Positions 1 through 10,748 are shown, numbered from the stretch's first letter. The stretch: 64,000 bases of DNA from Hevea brasiliensis (GCF_030052815.1 NC_079499.1:99482480-99546479), one strand, 5' to 3'. Made by a program: numbers and translations. The notes: a model not told the origin generated them from the sequence alone.

Positions 1-838
1 TGACATTCTTCTCTTCTCAAAAGACATCCACAACCATAAACAATTACTGGCCCAATTCCATTCCATTATCCAAGCCCATGGAATAATGCTCTCTGAAAAG
101 AAAAGTTATTTAGCCCGCACTGAAATTGAGTTTTTGGGTATGCATTTCAAAAATGGAAAATACCAGCCCGGTCCACACATAGCTGTTTAGCTCTTCAAGT
201 TTCCTGATAAGAATCTGACTCATAAACAGTTACAACAATTTTTGGGTATAGTCAACTATATCCGTCGATTCTTGCCACATGTCTCAGTCCACACCAGTCA
301 ACTTTCAAAGATGATGAGAAAGAATGCCCCACCTTGGGGACTAGAATAAACAACAGCTATCAAAGCACCTAAAGTAGAGGCACAAAATCCTCCACCTCTC
401 CATATTCCTGGTAATGGAGATACAATCCTGTAGACAGATGCTAGTGACACTTACTGGGGTGCCATTATGATCGAATCACATGATGGTTTTAAAGATATAT
501 GTGGATACGCTAGTGGACAATTCAAACTTGCTGAACAACACTACCACTAAGTCTATAAAGAGATTCTTGTAGTCAAATATGGAATCAAGAAATTTGAGCT
601 CCATCTTATTGGCCACCATTTCGCCGTCATGATGGATAGCTCTTCATTCCCAAGGATATTAGACTTCAAGAACAAGGTGCTTCCTAAGCCATAACTTTTG
701 CACCTAAAGGACTGGTTTTCTAAAAATAAATTCAAAGTTTAGCACATTAAAGGGAAAAACAATCTCATCCCTGACCTCCTCTCAAAACCAAGGCCAATTC
801 ACCTTATTAACTCCATTTTTACCCTGCCATTTATTTTT
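1..838 (+). pseudogene. Endogenous caulimovirid copy A: end of reverse transcriptase and RNase H
   Basis: Reads on + as the last part of a pararetroviral reverse transcriptase, from just after the catalytic YIDD region, followed by the connection and RNase H domains. The TDAS and YKE-type RNase H motifs can be seen near 437 and 556. The frame is broken by several in-frame stops (for example at 187, 346, 433 and 550), so it is not coding. It matches the - strand sequence 5323-6110 of copy B base for base apart from scattered substitutions. The last RNase H codons run into the next domain with no stop in between. Its 5' part lies outside the window. Family assignment rests on RT/RNase H layout plus the primer site and promoter seen elsewhere in the cluster. 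Confidence 0.85.
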
Positions 839-1705
839 ATGGCTAGCTCATCAAACCTGCCTAGCTTTCTCGTTCCTCCTCCAGACAGCTTTCTGCCTGG
901 AAGCTCACCTTCCATGACCCCTGTAGAACTCCAAACCTATGCCAGAAACCACTTATTTCATTTTCAGAGTGCAACAGATGTCCTCAGAAGTATCATTCCT
1001 CCTGCTTCTTATTTCCAGCCAAATTACCCCTTTCTCACCTGCATTAGCCTTCATCCTAAAACGGACATGCTCCTTGAAGAACTCTGGTTTCTCTAGTTCT
1101 TGACCACCCTGTATTCTGTAGCCATTGCATTTTCCACCTTGGGTCTTTTTTACTATGTCCAAAACCACACAGCTAGGACGTTGCTCTCAAGATTCCTAGA
1201 GTGGTTTCAGCCTTTATCAACTTGGGCTTACACACTCAGAAGACTCATAGACTCCCATGGTATTGAAGACAGGCCTCCAGCCCAACAAAATACAGTCCAG
1301 TCCATTTTCATTTTCCATCAGCCTTTTTCCAAAAGACCTGATGGTCTGCTTTGGTTACAGAACCACAATTATAAGTGGCGCACTTTTGAAGGAACTATTA
1401 TTAATAAGGACCACATGGGACCTCTAAGATGCCAGTTGGCACACTACTTGTGTGAAATCAATAATTACATACTAACCTTGGATACTTCAGTCACATGCAC
1501 TTCCCTAGGCAACAGCCCTACTAACTAGTCCAATCCTATCTTTCAAGACTCACAAAACCCAATGGATATTGAAGCACGTGAAGCTATAGCAAGCGCTGCC
1601 TCTACCTCATCTAAAGAAAGAGAGCCCTGGTATCACGGCTTTTATGGTGATGTTGACTCTGACAGCTCAAACTATAGGAACTATAACCTATCCAAATCCT
1701 CATAA
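839..1705 (+). pseudogene. Endogenous caulimovirid copy A: C-terminal domain after RNase H
   Basis: A reading frame of about 289 codons that follows RNase H in the same frame. It has a hydrophobic stretch near codons 90-105 and an acidic, serine-rich tail. Two in-frame stops break it, at 1094-1096 and 1526-1528; copy B has a tryptophan codon at the second place. I do not recognise a function. A protein of unknown role after RNase H is known in some florendoviruses, and this is probably the same thing. The methionine at 839 is a possible start, but the frame is open upstream in both copies, so it may be the tail of one polyprotein. Confidence 0.6.
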
Positions 1706-1759
1706 AGCTATATCTGCCTATGAACTTTGTCACTGTTAGCTGGTCCCTCCACTAAGTGT

Positions 1760-2207
1760 GTCGGTGTATTATTTAAAGTGTGTTGCTTTATTCAAAGTTT
1801 GTAATCAGCTTTCTTTTTAAAAGCTTGTCTGTTTAAATATTCTTATTTTTCATATTCTTAAGGTTTTTCCTCTATATAAGGGAACCTCCTTCAGTTGTAA
1901 AAGACAATCTTAGAAAAAACAAAATCTGGTGTGTTTCTCTATGACTTTCTGAGTTCCTCTCTTCTCTTCTGAAACTCCAAGAATGTATGCTATTTCCTAT
2001 AACTCAGTTGCACTTATGCTCTACACTCGCCTCATGTGAGGATCTTGTGTATCAGAAATGTATATGTTTTGATCTAGTAAGCAATGGTTCTCATATTGTA
2101 TGTTGTATATAAGGACAAAAGGGCCTACAACCTGAGAGTATCTTAGAGTGGGAAGAGGCATTGGGCATGAGTATAAGTATACATTATATGGTATGAGGCG
2201 TCGGACC
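1760..2207 (+). promoter_or_regulatory. Pararetroviral promoter and transcript leader, copy A
   Basis: Non-coding stretch after the last viral frame. It holds a clear TATA box (CTATATAA at 1872-1879), a pyrimidine-rich start region, and a leader that ends in sequence able to form the viral leader hairpin (about 2165-2207). The same block occurs inverted at 3998-4440 and its 3' end again at 10749-10889. It corresponds in position to the 35S-type promoter and leader of caulimovirids. Whether it still drives transcription cannot be told from sequence. Confidence 0.7.
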
Positions 2208-2356
2208 CATATTTGTTTGAGTTGTTTATTATAAAGAGAAGCATCTCCAAGAAACTCATTAAAAATATTATTTACAGCAGCAAGAGGAGTAAGGTGGTAG
2301 AACTGCAAAAGGTGATATTCTCCTATAGAGGAGAACCAATCTTGCAATGTTCCTAC
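2206..2356 (-). pseudogene. Displaced capsid-protein fragment of the caulimovirid
   Basis: About 150 bp that match the coat-protein region at 7913-8062 in the same orientation as copy B, that is, opposite to copy A around it. It is joined directly to the leader on the left and to protease sequence on the right. It therefore marks a rearranged viral template or a later inversion. The same leader-to-CP joint occurs near 10889. Confidence 0.7.
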
Positions 2357-2495
2357 AGTTTCCTTGGTTTCATTGTCCATTCTTCCAGAAAGATATTCAC
2401 GGCCCATCTCAGTTGTTGGTTTCCTTGACACTGGTGCTCACAAAAGCATGATGAACCCAGCCATTTTACCTCTAGAAGAATGGCTTCCCCATTCA
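2357..2495 (+). pseudogene. Caulimovirid aspartic protease fragment, 5' part (copy A)
   Basis: Plus-strand fragment with the aspartic protease signature DTGA at 2427-2438, preceded by a short hydrophobic stretch and followed by the expected downstream sequence. It is homologous to the - strand at about 6990-7125. The fragment is cut at 2495 by a hAT insertion and continues at 3797. In copy B the active-site aspartate codon is changed. Confidence 0.75.
2488..2495. repeat. 8 bp target-site duplication, left (CCCATTCA)
   Basis: CCCATTCA just before the left inverted repeat of the hAT element; its partner CCTATTCA is at 3797-3804, with one mismatch. An 8 bp duplication is typical of the hAT superfamily. 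Confidence 0.75.
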
Positions 2496-2999
2496 TAGGG
2501 GTGGCCACATTTCAGGAACCGCCGATTACAATTCTTGAATCATCGGTTCAAGTTCAATGAAATCATGAACCTAAATCAAACCGTCATGGGATAGTTTGGA
2601 AGAAAGTTCCTGAACCACCAGTTTCTGTTCGAGTCACAGTTTAAAATGGTTTAAAAGACGCTTCGAAAAATAACGGTTTAAGACCGTTTGGAGGACGGTT
2701 TAGGGGCAGTTTACGAGTGACTTAAAGGAAAAAAAATTAGAGGAAAATTTTATTAATTTAGAATTTAAGTTATATTTGTAAAAATATTTTAATTTTTCTT
2801 AGAAATCTTTCAATCAAAATAAAATAAGAAAAAAAAGAATGAAAATGACTTATTTTAAGAAAAATTTAATAAGTAAATACTTGAACTTATTAAAAAAACT
2901 AGAGATGAAATTAATTTAAAAAAAATTAGAAAAGGTGTATGAACTTAATTTTACCTATGTATTCCTTTAGAATTTAAGAGAATTAAAATTTTCAGTTAT

Positions 3000-3262
3000 A
3001 AGTTGAGAGAAGGGAGATTGAGGTGGTTTGGTCATGTGAAGAGTAGTCATACGAAAGCTCCAATTAGACAAGTAGAGCATATTAGGTTAGAGGATAGAAA
3101 GAAAAGAAGAGGTAGACCTAAATTGACTTGGGGGAGAGTAGTACAATATGACCTAGAAGCATTACATATTTATGAGGATTTAACCCAAAACCGTTTAGAG
3201 TGGAGAAAGAGAATCCATATAGCCGACCCCAATAAATTTTTGGGATAAAAGCTTAGTTAAAT
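3000..3262 (+). mobile_element. RTE-type LINE ORF2 C-terminal tail, nested in the hAT element
   Basis: The 81-codon open frame at 3003-3248 reads RLRWFGHVKSS, then VEHIRLE, RGRPKLTW and EWRKRIHIADP. This is the conserved C-terminal tail of plant RTE-clade LINE reverse transcriptase proteins. The frame ends in GGATAAAAGCTTAGTTAAATTG, close to the usual 3' end of these elements. Only about 260 bp are present, a strongly 5'-truncated copy. Because it lies between the hAT ends, it was either inserted into the hAT element or captured by it. Confidence 0.8.
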
Positions 3263-3560
3263 TGAGTATTACTTGCCCTTTTTTAAAAAATTATATGATA
3301 ATTGATAATTAAAAAAGTATAAAAGAAAAAAAATTAAAATATAGGGTATTAAAAATTTTATTGAAGATATAAAATAATAATAGAGTAATTGAGATAGTAT
3401 TAAAAATTTCAGTGAGCATATAAAATAATAAAGTAGGGGAATTGTGACAGTACTAAGAATTAAAAGGAGTGTAGAAAATAATTATTTAGAAAATTTGAGA
3501 GAAATTGAAAGAGTATTAAGAATTAAAGAGAGTGTAGAGAATAAATGTATTGAGAATTAA

Positions 3561-3561
<1 letters not shown>

Positions 3562-3591
<30 letters not shown>
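3562..3591. repeat. (AT)n microsatellite
   Basis: About 30 bp of alternating AT inside the hAT element. Confidence 0.9.
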
Positions 3592-3594
<3 letters not shown>

Positions 3595-3796
3595 GAATTA
3601 GGAGTGGAGTGAGGTATTTATTAAATTTTTTTGTATTTCAGAACTGTTGATTTACGATTTCTAAAAAATATGAACCTGAACGAAACCGTAGAAGGACGGT
3701 TTCGGTCCGGTTCGAAGCCAGTTCCAATTTTGATCTGTTTCGATCCGGTTTTGACCAGTTTGGTTCCTGTTCGAAACCGGACTGTGGCCACCGCTA

Positions 3797-3997
3797 CCTA
3801 TTCATAATATTTCAAAGCTGCAGAAGGCAAAGTTTACAAGACGACCCATTGAAATATAGTTTTTCTCCAATTACACAATATGGACCAAAATTATTAGTTC
3901 AGATCTACCTGACAAAGACATTCTTATTAGGTTTGATATATATCAAAAGGCTCAACACTTGAGGATTTTACCGATAATAAACAACTCAGACAAATAT
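3797..3997 (+). pseudogene. Caulimovirid aspartic protease fragment, 3' part (copy A)
   Basis: Continuation of the protease remnant after the hAT insertion. It is homologous to the - strand sequence at about 6775-6985, between the protease active site and the start of RT. It contains in-frame stops. At about 3998 it switches abruptly to viral leader sequence of the opposite orientation, so this is another internal joint of the viral cluster. Confidence 0.7.
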
Positions 3998-4440
3998 GGG
4001 TCCGGGAGCCTCATTCCATATACTGTATACTTATAATCATGCCCAATGCCTCTTCCCACTCTTAGATACTCTCAGGCTATAGGCCCTTTTGTCCTCATAT
4101 ATAGCATACAGTATGAGAACCATAGCTTACTGGATCAAAACAGATGCATTTCTGATACACAAGATCCTCACATGAGGTGAGTGTAGAGCATAAGTGCAAT
4201 TGAGTTACAGGAAATAGCATACATTCTTAGAGTTTCAGAAGAGAAAAGAGGAACTCAGAAAGCCATAGAGAAACACACTAGATTTTATTTTTTCTAAGAT
4301 TGTCTTTTACAACTGAAGGAGGTTCCCTTATATAGAGGGGAAACCTTAAGAACACGATAAATAAGAATAATTAAACAGACAAGCTTTCAAAAAGAAAGCT
4401 GATTACAAACTTTGAATAAAGCAACACACTTTAAATAATA
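3998..4440 (-). promoter_or_regulatory. Pararetroviral promoter and leader, copy B
   Basis: The - strand counterpart of 1760-2207. The TATA box lies at 4328-4336 (CTATATAAG on the - strand). The leader runs from there towards 3998 and ends in the hairpin arm shared with 10749-10782. It points towards the copy A promoter, so the two viral promoters are convergent with about 2.4 kb between their TATA boxes. Confidence 0.7.
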
Positions 4441-4501
4441 CACCAACACACTTAGTGGAGGGACCAGCTAACAGTGGTAAAGTTCATGGGCATATATAGC
4501 T

Positions 4502-5322
4502 TTATGGGGATCTGGACAGGTTATAGTTCCTATAGTCTGAGTTGTCAGAGTCAACATCACCATAAAAGCCATGATACCAGGGCTCTCTTTCTTCAGATGA
4601 GGTGGGGGCAGCGCTTGCTATAGCTTCACGTGCTTTAACATCCATTGGGTCCTGTGAGTCTTGAAAGACAGGATTGGACCAGTCAGTGGGGCTGTTGCCT
4701 ATGGAAGTGCATGTGACTGAAGTTTCCAAGGCTGGTCTGTAATTATTGATGTCACACAAGTAGTGTGCCAACTGGCATCTCAAAGGTCCCATGTGGTCCT
4801 TATCAATAATGGTTCCTTCAAAAGTGCGCCACTCATAATTGTGGTTTTGTGACCAAAGTAGGCCATCAGTTCTTTTGGAAAAAGGCTGATGGAAAATGAA
4901 AATGGACTGGACTGTGTTTTGTTAGGCTAGAGGCCTGTCTTCAATACCATGGAAGTCTATGAGTCTTCTGAATGTGCAAGCCCAAGTTGATAAAGGCTGA
5001 AATCATTATAGGAATCTTGAGAGCAACTTCTTAGATGTGTGGTTTTGGATATAGTTAAAAAGACCCAGAGAAACCAGAGTTCTTCAAAGAGCATGTCCAT
5101 TTCAGGATGAAGGCTAATGCAGGTGAGAAAGGGGTAATCTGGCTAGAAATAAGAAGCAAGAGGAATGATATTTCTGGGGATATTTCTTGCACTCTGAAAA
5201 TGAAATAGGTGGTTTCTGGCATAGGCTTAGAGTTCTGCAGGTGTAATGGAAGGTGAGCTTCCCAGTGAAAAGCTGTCTAGAGGAGGAACGAAAAAGTTAG
5301 GAGGGTTTGATGAGCTAGCCAT
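4502..5322 (-). pseudogene. Endogenous caulimovirid copy B: C-terminal domain after RNase H
   Basis: Minus-strand homologue of 839-1705. The last 96 codons (4502-4792) are open; the rest is broken by stops and small indels, including a deletion near 5060-5075 where copy A carries extra bases. As in copy A, the preceding RNase H frame enters it without a stop. Function unknown. Confidence 0.6.
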
Positions 5323-6740
5323 AAAAATAAGTGGTAGGGTAAATATGGAGTTAATAAGGTGAACTAGCCTTGGTCTTGAGAGGAGGTCAGAGATGAGATT
5401 GTTTTCCCTTTAATGTGCTGAACTTTGAATTTATTTTTAGAAAATCAGTCCTTTAGGCACAAAAATTATAGGTCAGGAAGCGCCTTGTTCTTGAAGTCTA
5501 ATATCCTTAGGAATGAAGAGCTGTCCATCATGACGGTGAAGTGGTGGCCAATAAGATGGAGCTCGAATTTCTTGATTCCATATTTGACTGCAAGAATCTC
5601 TTTATAGACTGAGTGGTAGTATTGTTAAGCAAGTTTGAATTATCCACTAGCATATCCCCAATGAGTGTCACTAGCATCTGTCTACAAGATTTTGTCTCCA
5701 TTATCAGGAATATAGAAAGGTGAAGGATTTTATGCCTCTGCTTTAAGTACTTTAATATTTGTTGTTTGTTCTGGTCCCCAAGGTGGGGCATTCTTTCTCA
5801 ACATCTTTGAAAGTTGACTGGTGTGGACTGAGACATGTGGCAAGAACCGACGGATATAGTTGACTATACCCAGAAACTGTTGTAACTGTTTATGAGTCAG
5901 ATTCTTGTCAAGAAACTTGAGGAGCTCAATAGCTATGTGTGGATCAGGCTGGTATTTTCCATTTTTGAAATGTATACCCATAAACTCAATTTCAGTGCGG
6001 GCTAAATAACTTTTCTTTTTAAAGAGCATTATTCCATGGGCTTAGACAATGGAATGGAATTGAGCCAGTAATTGTTTATGGCTGTGGATGTCTTTTGAGA
6101 AGAGAAGAATGTCATCAATGTAAATTAGGATGGAGTGTAGGATGGGCTCAAAAATAAGGATCGTGGCCTTTTGGAATAATGAAAGAGCTATTTTGAGGCC
6201 AAAAGGCATTACAGTCCATTGATATTGGGCTGTAGGGATACAAAAGGCAGTTTTGGGCCTATCTGAGGGGTGGATGCCAAGTTGCCGAAATCCAGCTTTT
6301 AAATCAAACTTGGAAAATATGTGAGCTTCATGAAGTTGGGTAAAAAGGACATCAGTCTTGAGTAATGGAAATTTATCATCTTGAAGGAAGTGGTTAAGGG
6401 GTTTGAAGTCAATGACTAGCCTCTTTTTGTTTCGGAGCCTTTCTGATCTTTTTTCAACATAAAAGGCCTGGCAAACCCAAGGTGAGCTTATGGGCTCGAT
6501 TAGGCCTTGCTTGCATTCTTCTTGGGCTAAGGCTAAGTCAGAGGGAGTCATTCCTGGGTGTGAAGCTTTGGTGGGGTTAACATCTTCATTTAATTTGAAA
6601 GGTAGGTGGATGAAGAAGTCTTGGTTTTTCCTAAGAGGATGAGGATGGAGAAAGTCATCATGTGAGTCTACACACAAAGGAATGAGAGATTCTTTCTGTT
6701 CTTGAAAGTCTGGAGGAGCTTCCATCAATGAGAACAACTT
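5323..6740 (-). pseudogene. Endogenous caulimovirid copy B: reverse transcriptase and RNase H
   Basis: The best-preserved viral part. A 231-codon frame (6042-6737) contains an RT core with the catalytic YIDD box, followed after a frame change by the RT thumb and connection (5730-6029) and a decayed RNase H (about 5400-5730). The phrase GMTPSDLALAQEEC upstream of the RT palm is typical of caulimovirid polymerases rather than gypsy elements. Frameshifts and stops make it non-functional. Order on the - strand is protease, RT, RNase H, C-terminal domain, as expected. Confidence 0.85.
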
Positions 6741-7110
6741 GGGAACAGTGGTGAAAGGTTTGAAATGTCTCTTGTATTTTTAGCTTATCAGCAAAATCCT
6801 CAAGTGTTGAGCCTTTTGATATATATCAAACCTAATAAGAATATCTTTGTCAGGTAAATCTAAACCAATGATTTTGGTCCATACTATGTAGTTGGGGAAA
6901 AACTGTATTCCAATGGGTCGTCTTGAAATTAGGCTGGTTTTGAACACTTTGCCATCTTTAGCTTTGAAATATTCTAAATGGGGAAGCTATTCTTCTGGAG
7001 GTAAAATGGCTAGGTTCATCATGCTTTTGTGAGCACCAGTGTTAAGAAAACCAACAACTGAGATGGGCCGAGAATATCTTTCTGGAAGAATGGACAATGA
7101 AACCAAGGGA
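6741..7110 (-). pseudogene. Endogenous caulimovirid copy B: aspartic protease
   Basis: Minus-strand protease region between CP and RT. The active-site aspartate codon is replaced by asparagine (codon at 7041-7043, reading NTGA), while copy A keeps DTGA. There are further stops. This is an old, inactivated copy. Confidence 0.7.
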
Positions 7111-8520
7111 ACAGAAATTGTTTGGTGGGTTCCTTGTTGTATTTGGGCTTGTTGGGCCAAATGAAGGCCAAAGTATGGACTTTCATCAGAACTTGAGTCT
7201 AAGTCTGAAGTTGAGACTTATGTGTCAAGTCTCTCTAATGCAGACTGTTTCATCATTGAGCTCTTTTTGTTCAGAGAACAAGGATTCAACATCATGATTA
7301 TCGTCATCAAAGGGGCAGAATTGTTGAATATGTTGGATGAGCTTGACAACCTTGTTTGGGTTTTTTGGATAGTTTTTTGCATAGTGGCCTTTGTTGCCGC
7401 ATATGTAACAACGATCAGATTTGGAGGCGGGTTTCCTGCGAGTTCTTCTTTTGAAAAATCTGACCTTCTGTCTATGTTTCCTTGGAAAAGATGACTTGGA
7501 GGAGTGCCACTGTTTTTTATAGAACTTCTTATGATGTTTTTTCTTCTTCGTTTTACATTCACAATTTCTGTTTTTACACTTGATTGACAAGTGAGATTTC
7601 TGGTAGAAATGTTTGAGTGTCATGCTATTATCAATAATGTCTCTAAAGATCTTTTGCTGGTCACACATTTTCTCTAGACAAGCTAGCACGAGTTGATGGA
7701 TTTCTCTAATAGAGATTGTATTGAAATCTCTTCTGGTAACCATGATGGAGCGGTGGAGTTCTGGTTGTAATTGCTTTGGAAGAGAAGCAATGTAGGTGTG
7801 ATGTAGATTGACATCATTATAACCATTGAGCAAATAATAGCATTGCACTATTCTCTAATAGTGTCTTTCTATATCTGTTCTTTTGAGGGAGCAATAATGC
7901 ATGTCTAAGAACTCTTGTCTGAGTTGTTTATTGTAAAAAGAAGCATCTCCAAGAAACTCATTAAAAATAGCATTTACAGTAGCAAGAGGAGTAAGGTGGT
8001 AGAACTACAAAAGGTGATATTCTCCTACAGAGGAGAACTAATCTTGCAATGTTCCAACAGTTCTTGACACAAATTCTCGAAGGACAGCATGGGAATCAAC
8101 ATCAGTACGAAGAACTTGGTGTTAATCCAAGCTTTAAACTCTGCAATCCGAGTACGCCATTGAGAAGGTGGTACATCATCCAAAGTGAATCAAGGTCCTG
8201 CAGCAGGTCTGGAGGATTGCTGTGAGTTAGGTGGTGCAAATGACAATTCTTCTACATCATCATTTGGAACCTCAACATGAGGGGCACTAGCAGTAGTTTC
8301 TGCTAGTGGTGGAGGTTCTATGGCACCAGTAGTACCAGTTTCAGAGGTAGTGGGGGCAGTAAGATATGCCATAAGCAAACCAGTGAGGTCTGTCAATTGT
8401 TCTGTTTCATCATAATCAGAAGAATCATACGCATCAGAATCATCTGAAGATGGTTGTTCAGCTAGTATAATAGGTAGTTGAGGTGGTAAAGCAGGAGTAT
8501 GCTAGGAAAGCATATGTTGT
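7111..8520 (-). pseudogene. Endogenous caulimovirid copy B: capsid protein with zinc knuckle
   Basis: A 207-codon - strand frame (7225-7848) has a lysine/arginine-rich stretch followed by a CCHC-type zinc knuckle, CYICGNKGHYAKNY, in which the last cysteine has become tyrosine, and then an acidic stretch. This basic-knuckle-acidic order is that of caulimovirid coat proteins. Upstream (7860-8520) the frame is broken. The segment 7913-8062 also occurs at 2206-2356 and 10889-11018. Confidence 0.75.
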
Positions 8521-9600
8521 GGTGGAGGTGGTGGAACAGAGCTCATAGGAGCTTTGCCTTTAGCTGGGTCTCTAGGTAGAGATTCATTAGAAGATGAGTT
8601 AGTCAGCTCTGGGTGAAAAGGTCGTGGCTGAGATGTATGGGGAATTGGTTTAGATAGGAAAGGAGAGGGAAAATATGTGGATGGTGGTGGTTCTATATAA
8701 ATAGGTGTAAAAGGAGAGTAGGATGGAGTAGGAGTGGCTATAAATGAATTTTGGTTTTTTGCAAAAGCAAATGGACTATAGGTTGTTGGTTATTGATGTT
8801 CTGATGGTCGATGCATATCAGCTTCTATCTAGGTAATTTGTTTCTTTAGCCTTCTGATTTCTGCTTCCTTTAGATTGAATTCAGGCCCGAACCTTCTCTG
8901 TTGGATCATAGTGCGAAGATCCTTATCAAGATGGTAGATCTTTGACTGAAGATCTTTGTACATATTTTCAATATATATTGAGAAAGAATCAACCTTCTTC
9001 TCAATGGTATGTGAGTGCGACAGAACTCAGTCAATCTTAGAATTAAGCCTTTGGAGTGTTTGGTTTTGAGCAGTGGCATTTTTTGTATGCCAATTGAGAA
9101 CTTCTTCAGCTTGAGTTAAAGAACCAGGGTGTCCTTCAGGAGTGATCTTGGTAGGTTGGACAAAGGGTCTAAGGGAGACACCAGAGTTTTTATCTATCTG
9201 TTGAGAGAGAGGTGGAAAGTATGTTTCATAAGAGGATGGCGAGAGAATCATGCAAGGAGAAACCATTGGTATGGCAGGAGGTGGTATAGAAGGTGAACAC
9301 TTTACTGGATAAGGAGGAGGATAGCCTTCTTTCCTTAGAATTTCTAAGGCCAAGTCATAAATGGGTAAAGGCTTTTGTCTCCTCATGGATTCCTACCCAA
9401 GGTTTGTCAACTGGGTCATCCTTATGATGAGATGAATGGCAAGATAGAGATCGGCAGCACATTTTCTTTACCTTGGTTAATTTCCTCTACTTTTTATCAG
9501 ACAATGGGTGTCCATATTCATTCTCCCAGTAATCTTTATTACAGTCACAATCGTCATCACATAATCCTGATCCTGGGAGATCCTAGGGACAGTGGCCATT
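8521..9600 (-). pseudogene. Endogenous caulimovirid copy B: proline-rich region between MP and CP
   Basis: Low-complexity, proline- and serine-rich - strand sequence, with an open piece at 9027-9386, then a stretch able to form a coiled coil around 8820-9060. In caulimovirid polyproteins the region between movement and coat proteins is variable, so homology cannot be named precisely. Broken by stops. Assigned by position and continuous viral orientation. Confidence 0.5.
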
Positions 9601-10677
9601 GATCCTCATAGGATAGACATGATGACTATCTGCAGTGACTGCTTTAATAGGATACCATGTTTCTTCTTTAGGGAGTGGACTGATCATTATTGACTAAAAG
9701 ATAGGCAGAGAACTTGTAGAATGTCTGGCTGGCTAAAATGTGGTCTGAATAGTCCCATCAGGTTATCTTAGAAAATACAACTCTGTAAGCTAAGAAGTAG
9801 TATGGATCTTCTCATAGTTTGTAAGCTAGGTTTTTGGAATAAGCTGCTCTAGCTCTGATCTGGAAATCTGTCGTGGAATCTGAACTATTGTAGGAGTCTG
9901 TTCAGTATCTGAGAGGATGAGCAAGGCATCTGAAGAGACTGAAGCCTGAGCGAGATCAATTGCATGATCTTGTTGTCTATAGATGATCTAGTGATGGAGG
10001 GTGTCCATCATGGAAGAGGTTACCTGTTCTGCACCAGTGATCTATACTTGTACTTTTAAGGCAGTATAAAGATTTGGGTCTCTCAGGGACATATTATAAT
10101 TGGGGAAAAAAGTGAGAACTGTACTTTTAGTATGAAATGTTGTAAGGCAAGTGCCTATGACAGCATGCTCATATTGTAAGAAACAAGTTTCTAAAAGAGA
10201 GACTCAAGTAGTGATTGGGAGTCCTCATCTTCCATGTAAGGTTAGAATCAACCTTATTGCTCTAAAATGAAGGTGAAAGAATCCTTCATTCTTCCATTTA
10301 GGCACAAGAGGAGGAGGTATCTCCAGAGTTACATACTATTCTGAAGATGTGACATGTAGACTGCACTGGTCCATGCAAGATGCCTGGACATATTCTTTGG
10401 TTAGAGACCTTCTGGAGTTCAAAATAGACCTAATCCCCCTTGTGAGAGAATTAGATCTTCTATAAATATTATAGGGGCTGAGAAGAGATAGGAGAGATTC
10501 TCCTATTTGAGCGCCTTCTGGTAGAGTGGATATCTCAACAAGATTATCTATTCTGGAAGAAAGAGTTCTGCGAATAGGTGAAGAGAAAGAAAGAGAAGAG
10601 GAAAGATTGACTATATCTGAAGGGGTAGGTATTTGTAGAACAGTTTCTGTAGAAGGAGTAAGTGTTTGGCAACTCAT
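9601..10677 (-). pseudogene. Endogenous caulimovirid copy B: movement protein
   Basis: Starts at the ATG at 10677, 55 bases after the primer site, with an open piece to 10336 (113 codons). Further down on the - strand, broken frames show the 30K-superfamily pattern: a HAVIGT-like stretch, then SLRDPN and LKVQVQITG near 10030-10160. These support a cell-to-cell movement protein. It has several stops and frame changes. A piece of it (about 10096-10158) is repeated at 11019-11084. Confidence 0.7.
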
Positions 10678-10731
10678 GGTGATGAAGATTCTCTTTCTAC
10701 TATTCCTTGAAGTATATACTATTTAATGTAA

Positions 10732-10748
10732 CCCAGGCTCTGATACCA
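10732..10748 (-). promoter_or_regulatory. tRNA-Met primer binding site of the caulimovirid
   Basis: On the - strand the sequence reads TGGTATCAGAGCCTGGG, the initiator-tRNA complementary site used by caulimovirids to prime minus-strand DNA synthesis. It lies between the leader hairpin and the first viral ATG, exactly as in episomal members of the family. It is the strongest single proof of viral identity. Confidence 0.9.

Larger units (their letters stand above)
2496..3796. mobile_element. Non-autonomous hAT DNA transposon (1301 bp) inside viral protease
   Basis: The left end reads TAGGGGTGGCCACA and the right end, read inward on the other strand, TAGCGGTGGCCACA, giving a 14 bp terminal inverted repeat with one mismatch. 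An 8 bp target duplication flanks it (2488-2495 and 3797-3804). Viral protease homology stops at 2495 and resumes at 3797, confirming the insertion. The subterminal regions are rich in AACCG/CGGTT-type motifs, as in many plant hAT elements. No transposase is encoded. The interior carries a LINE tail (3000-3262) and an (AT)n run (3562-3591). Confidence 0.85.

Noticed and set aside
2021..2431. A 136-codon - strand frame as a gene
   Set aside because: It crosses three unrelated viral pieces (antisense leader, CP fragment, antisense protease) and is an accident of the rearrangement.
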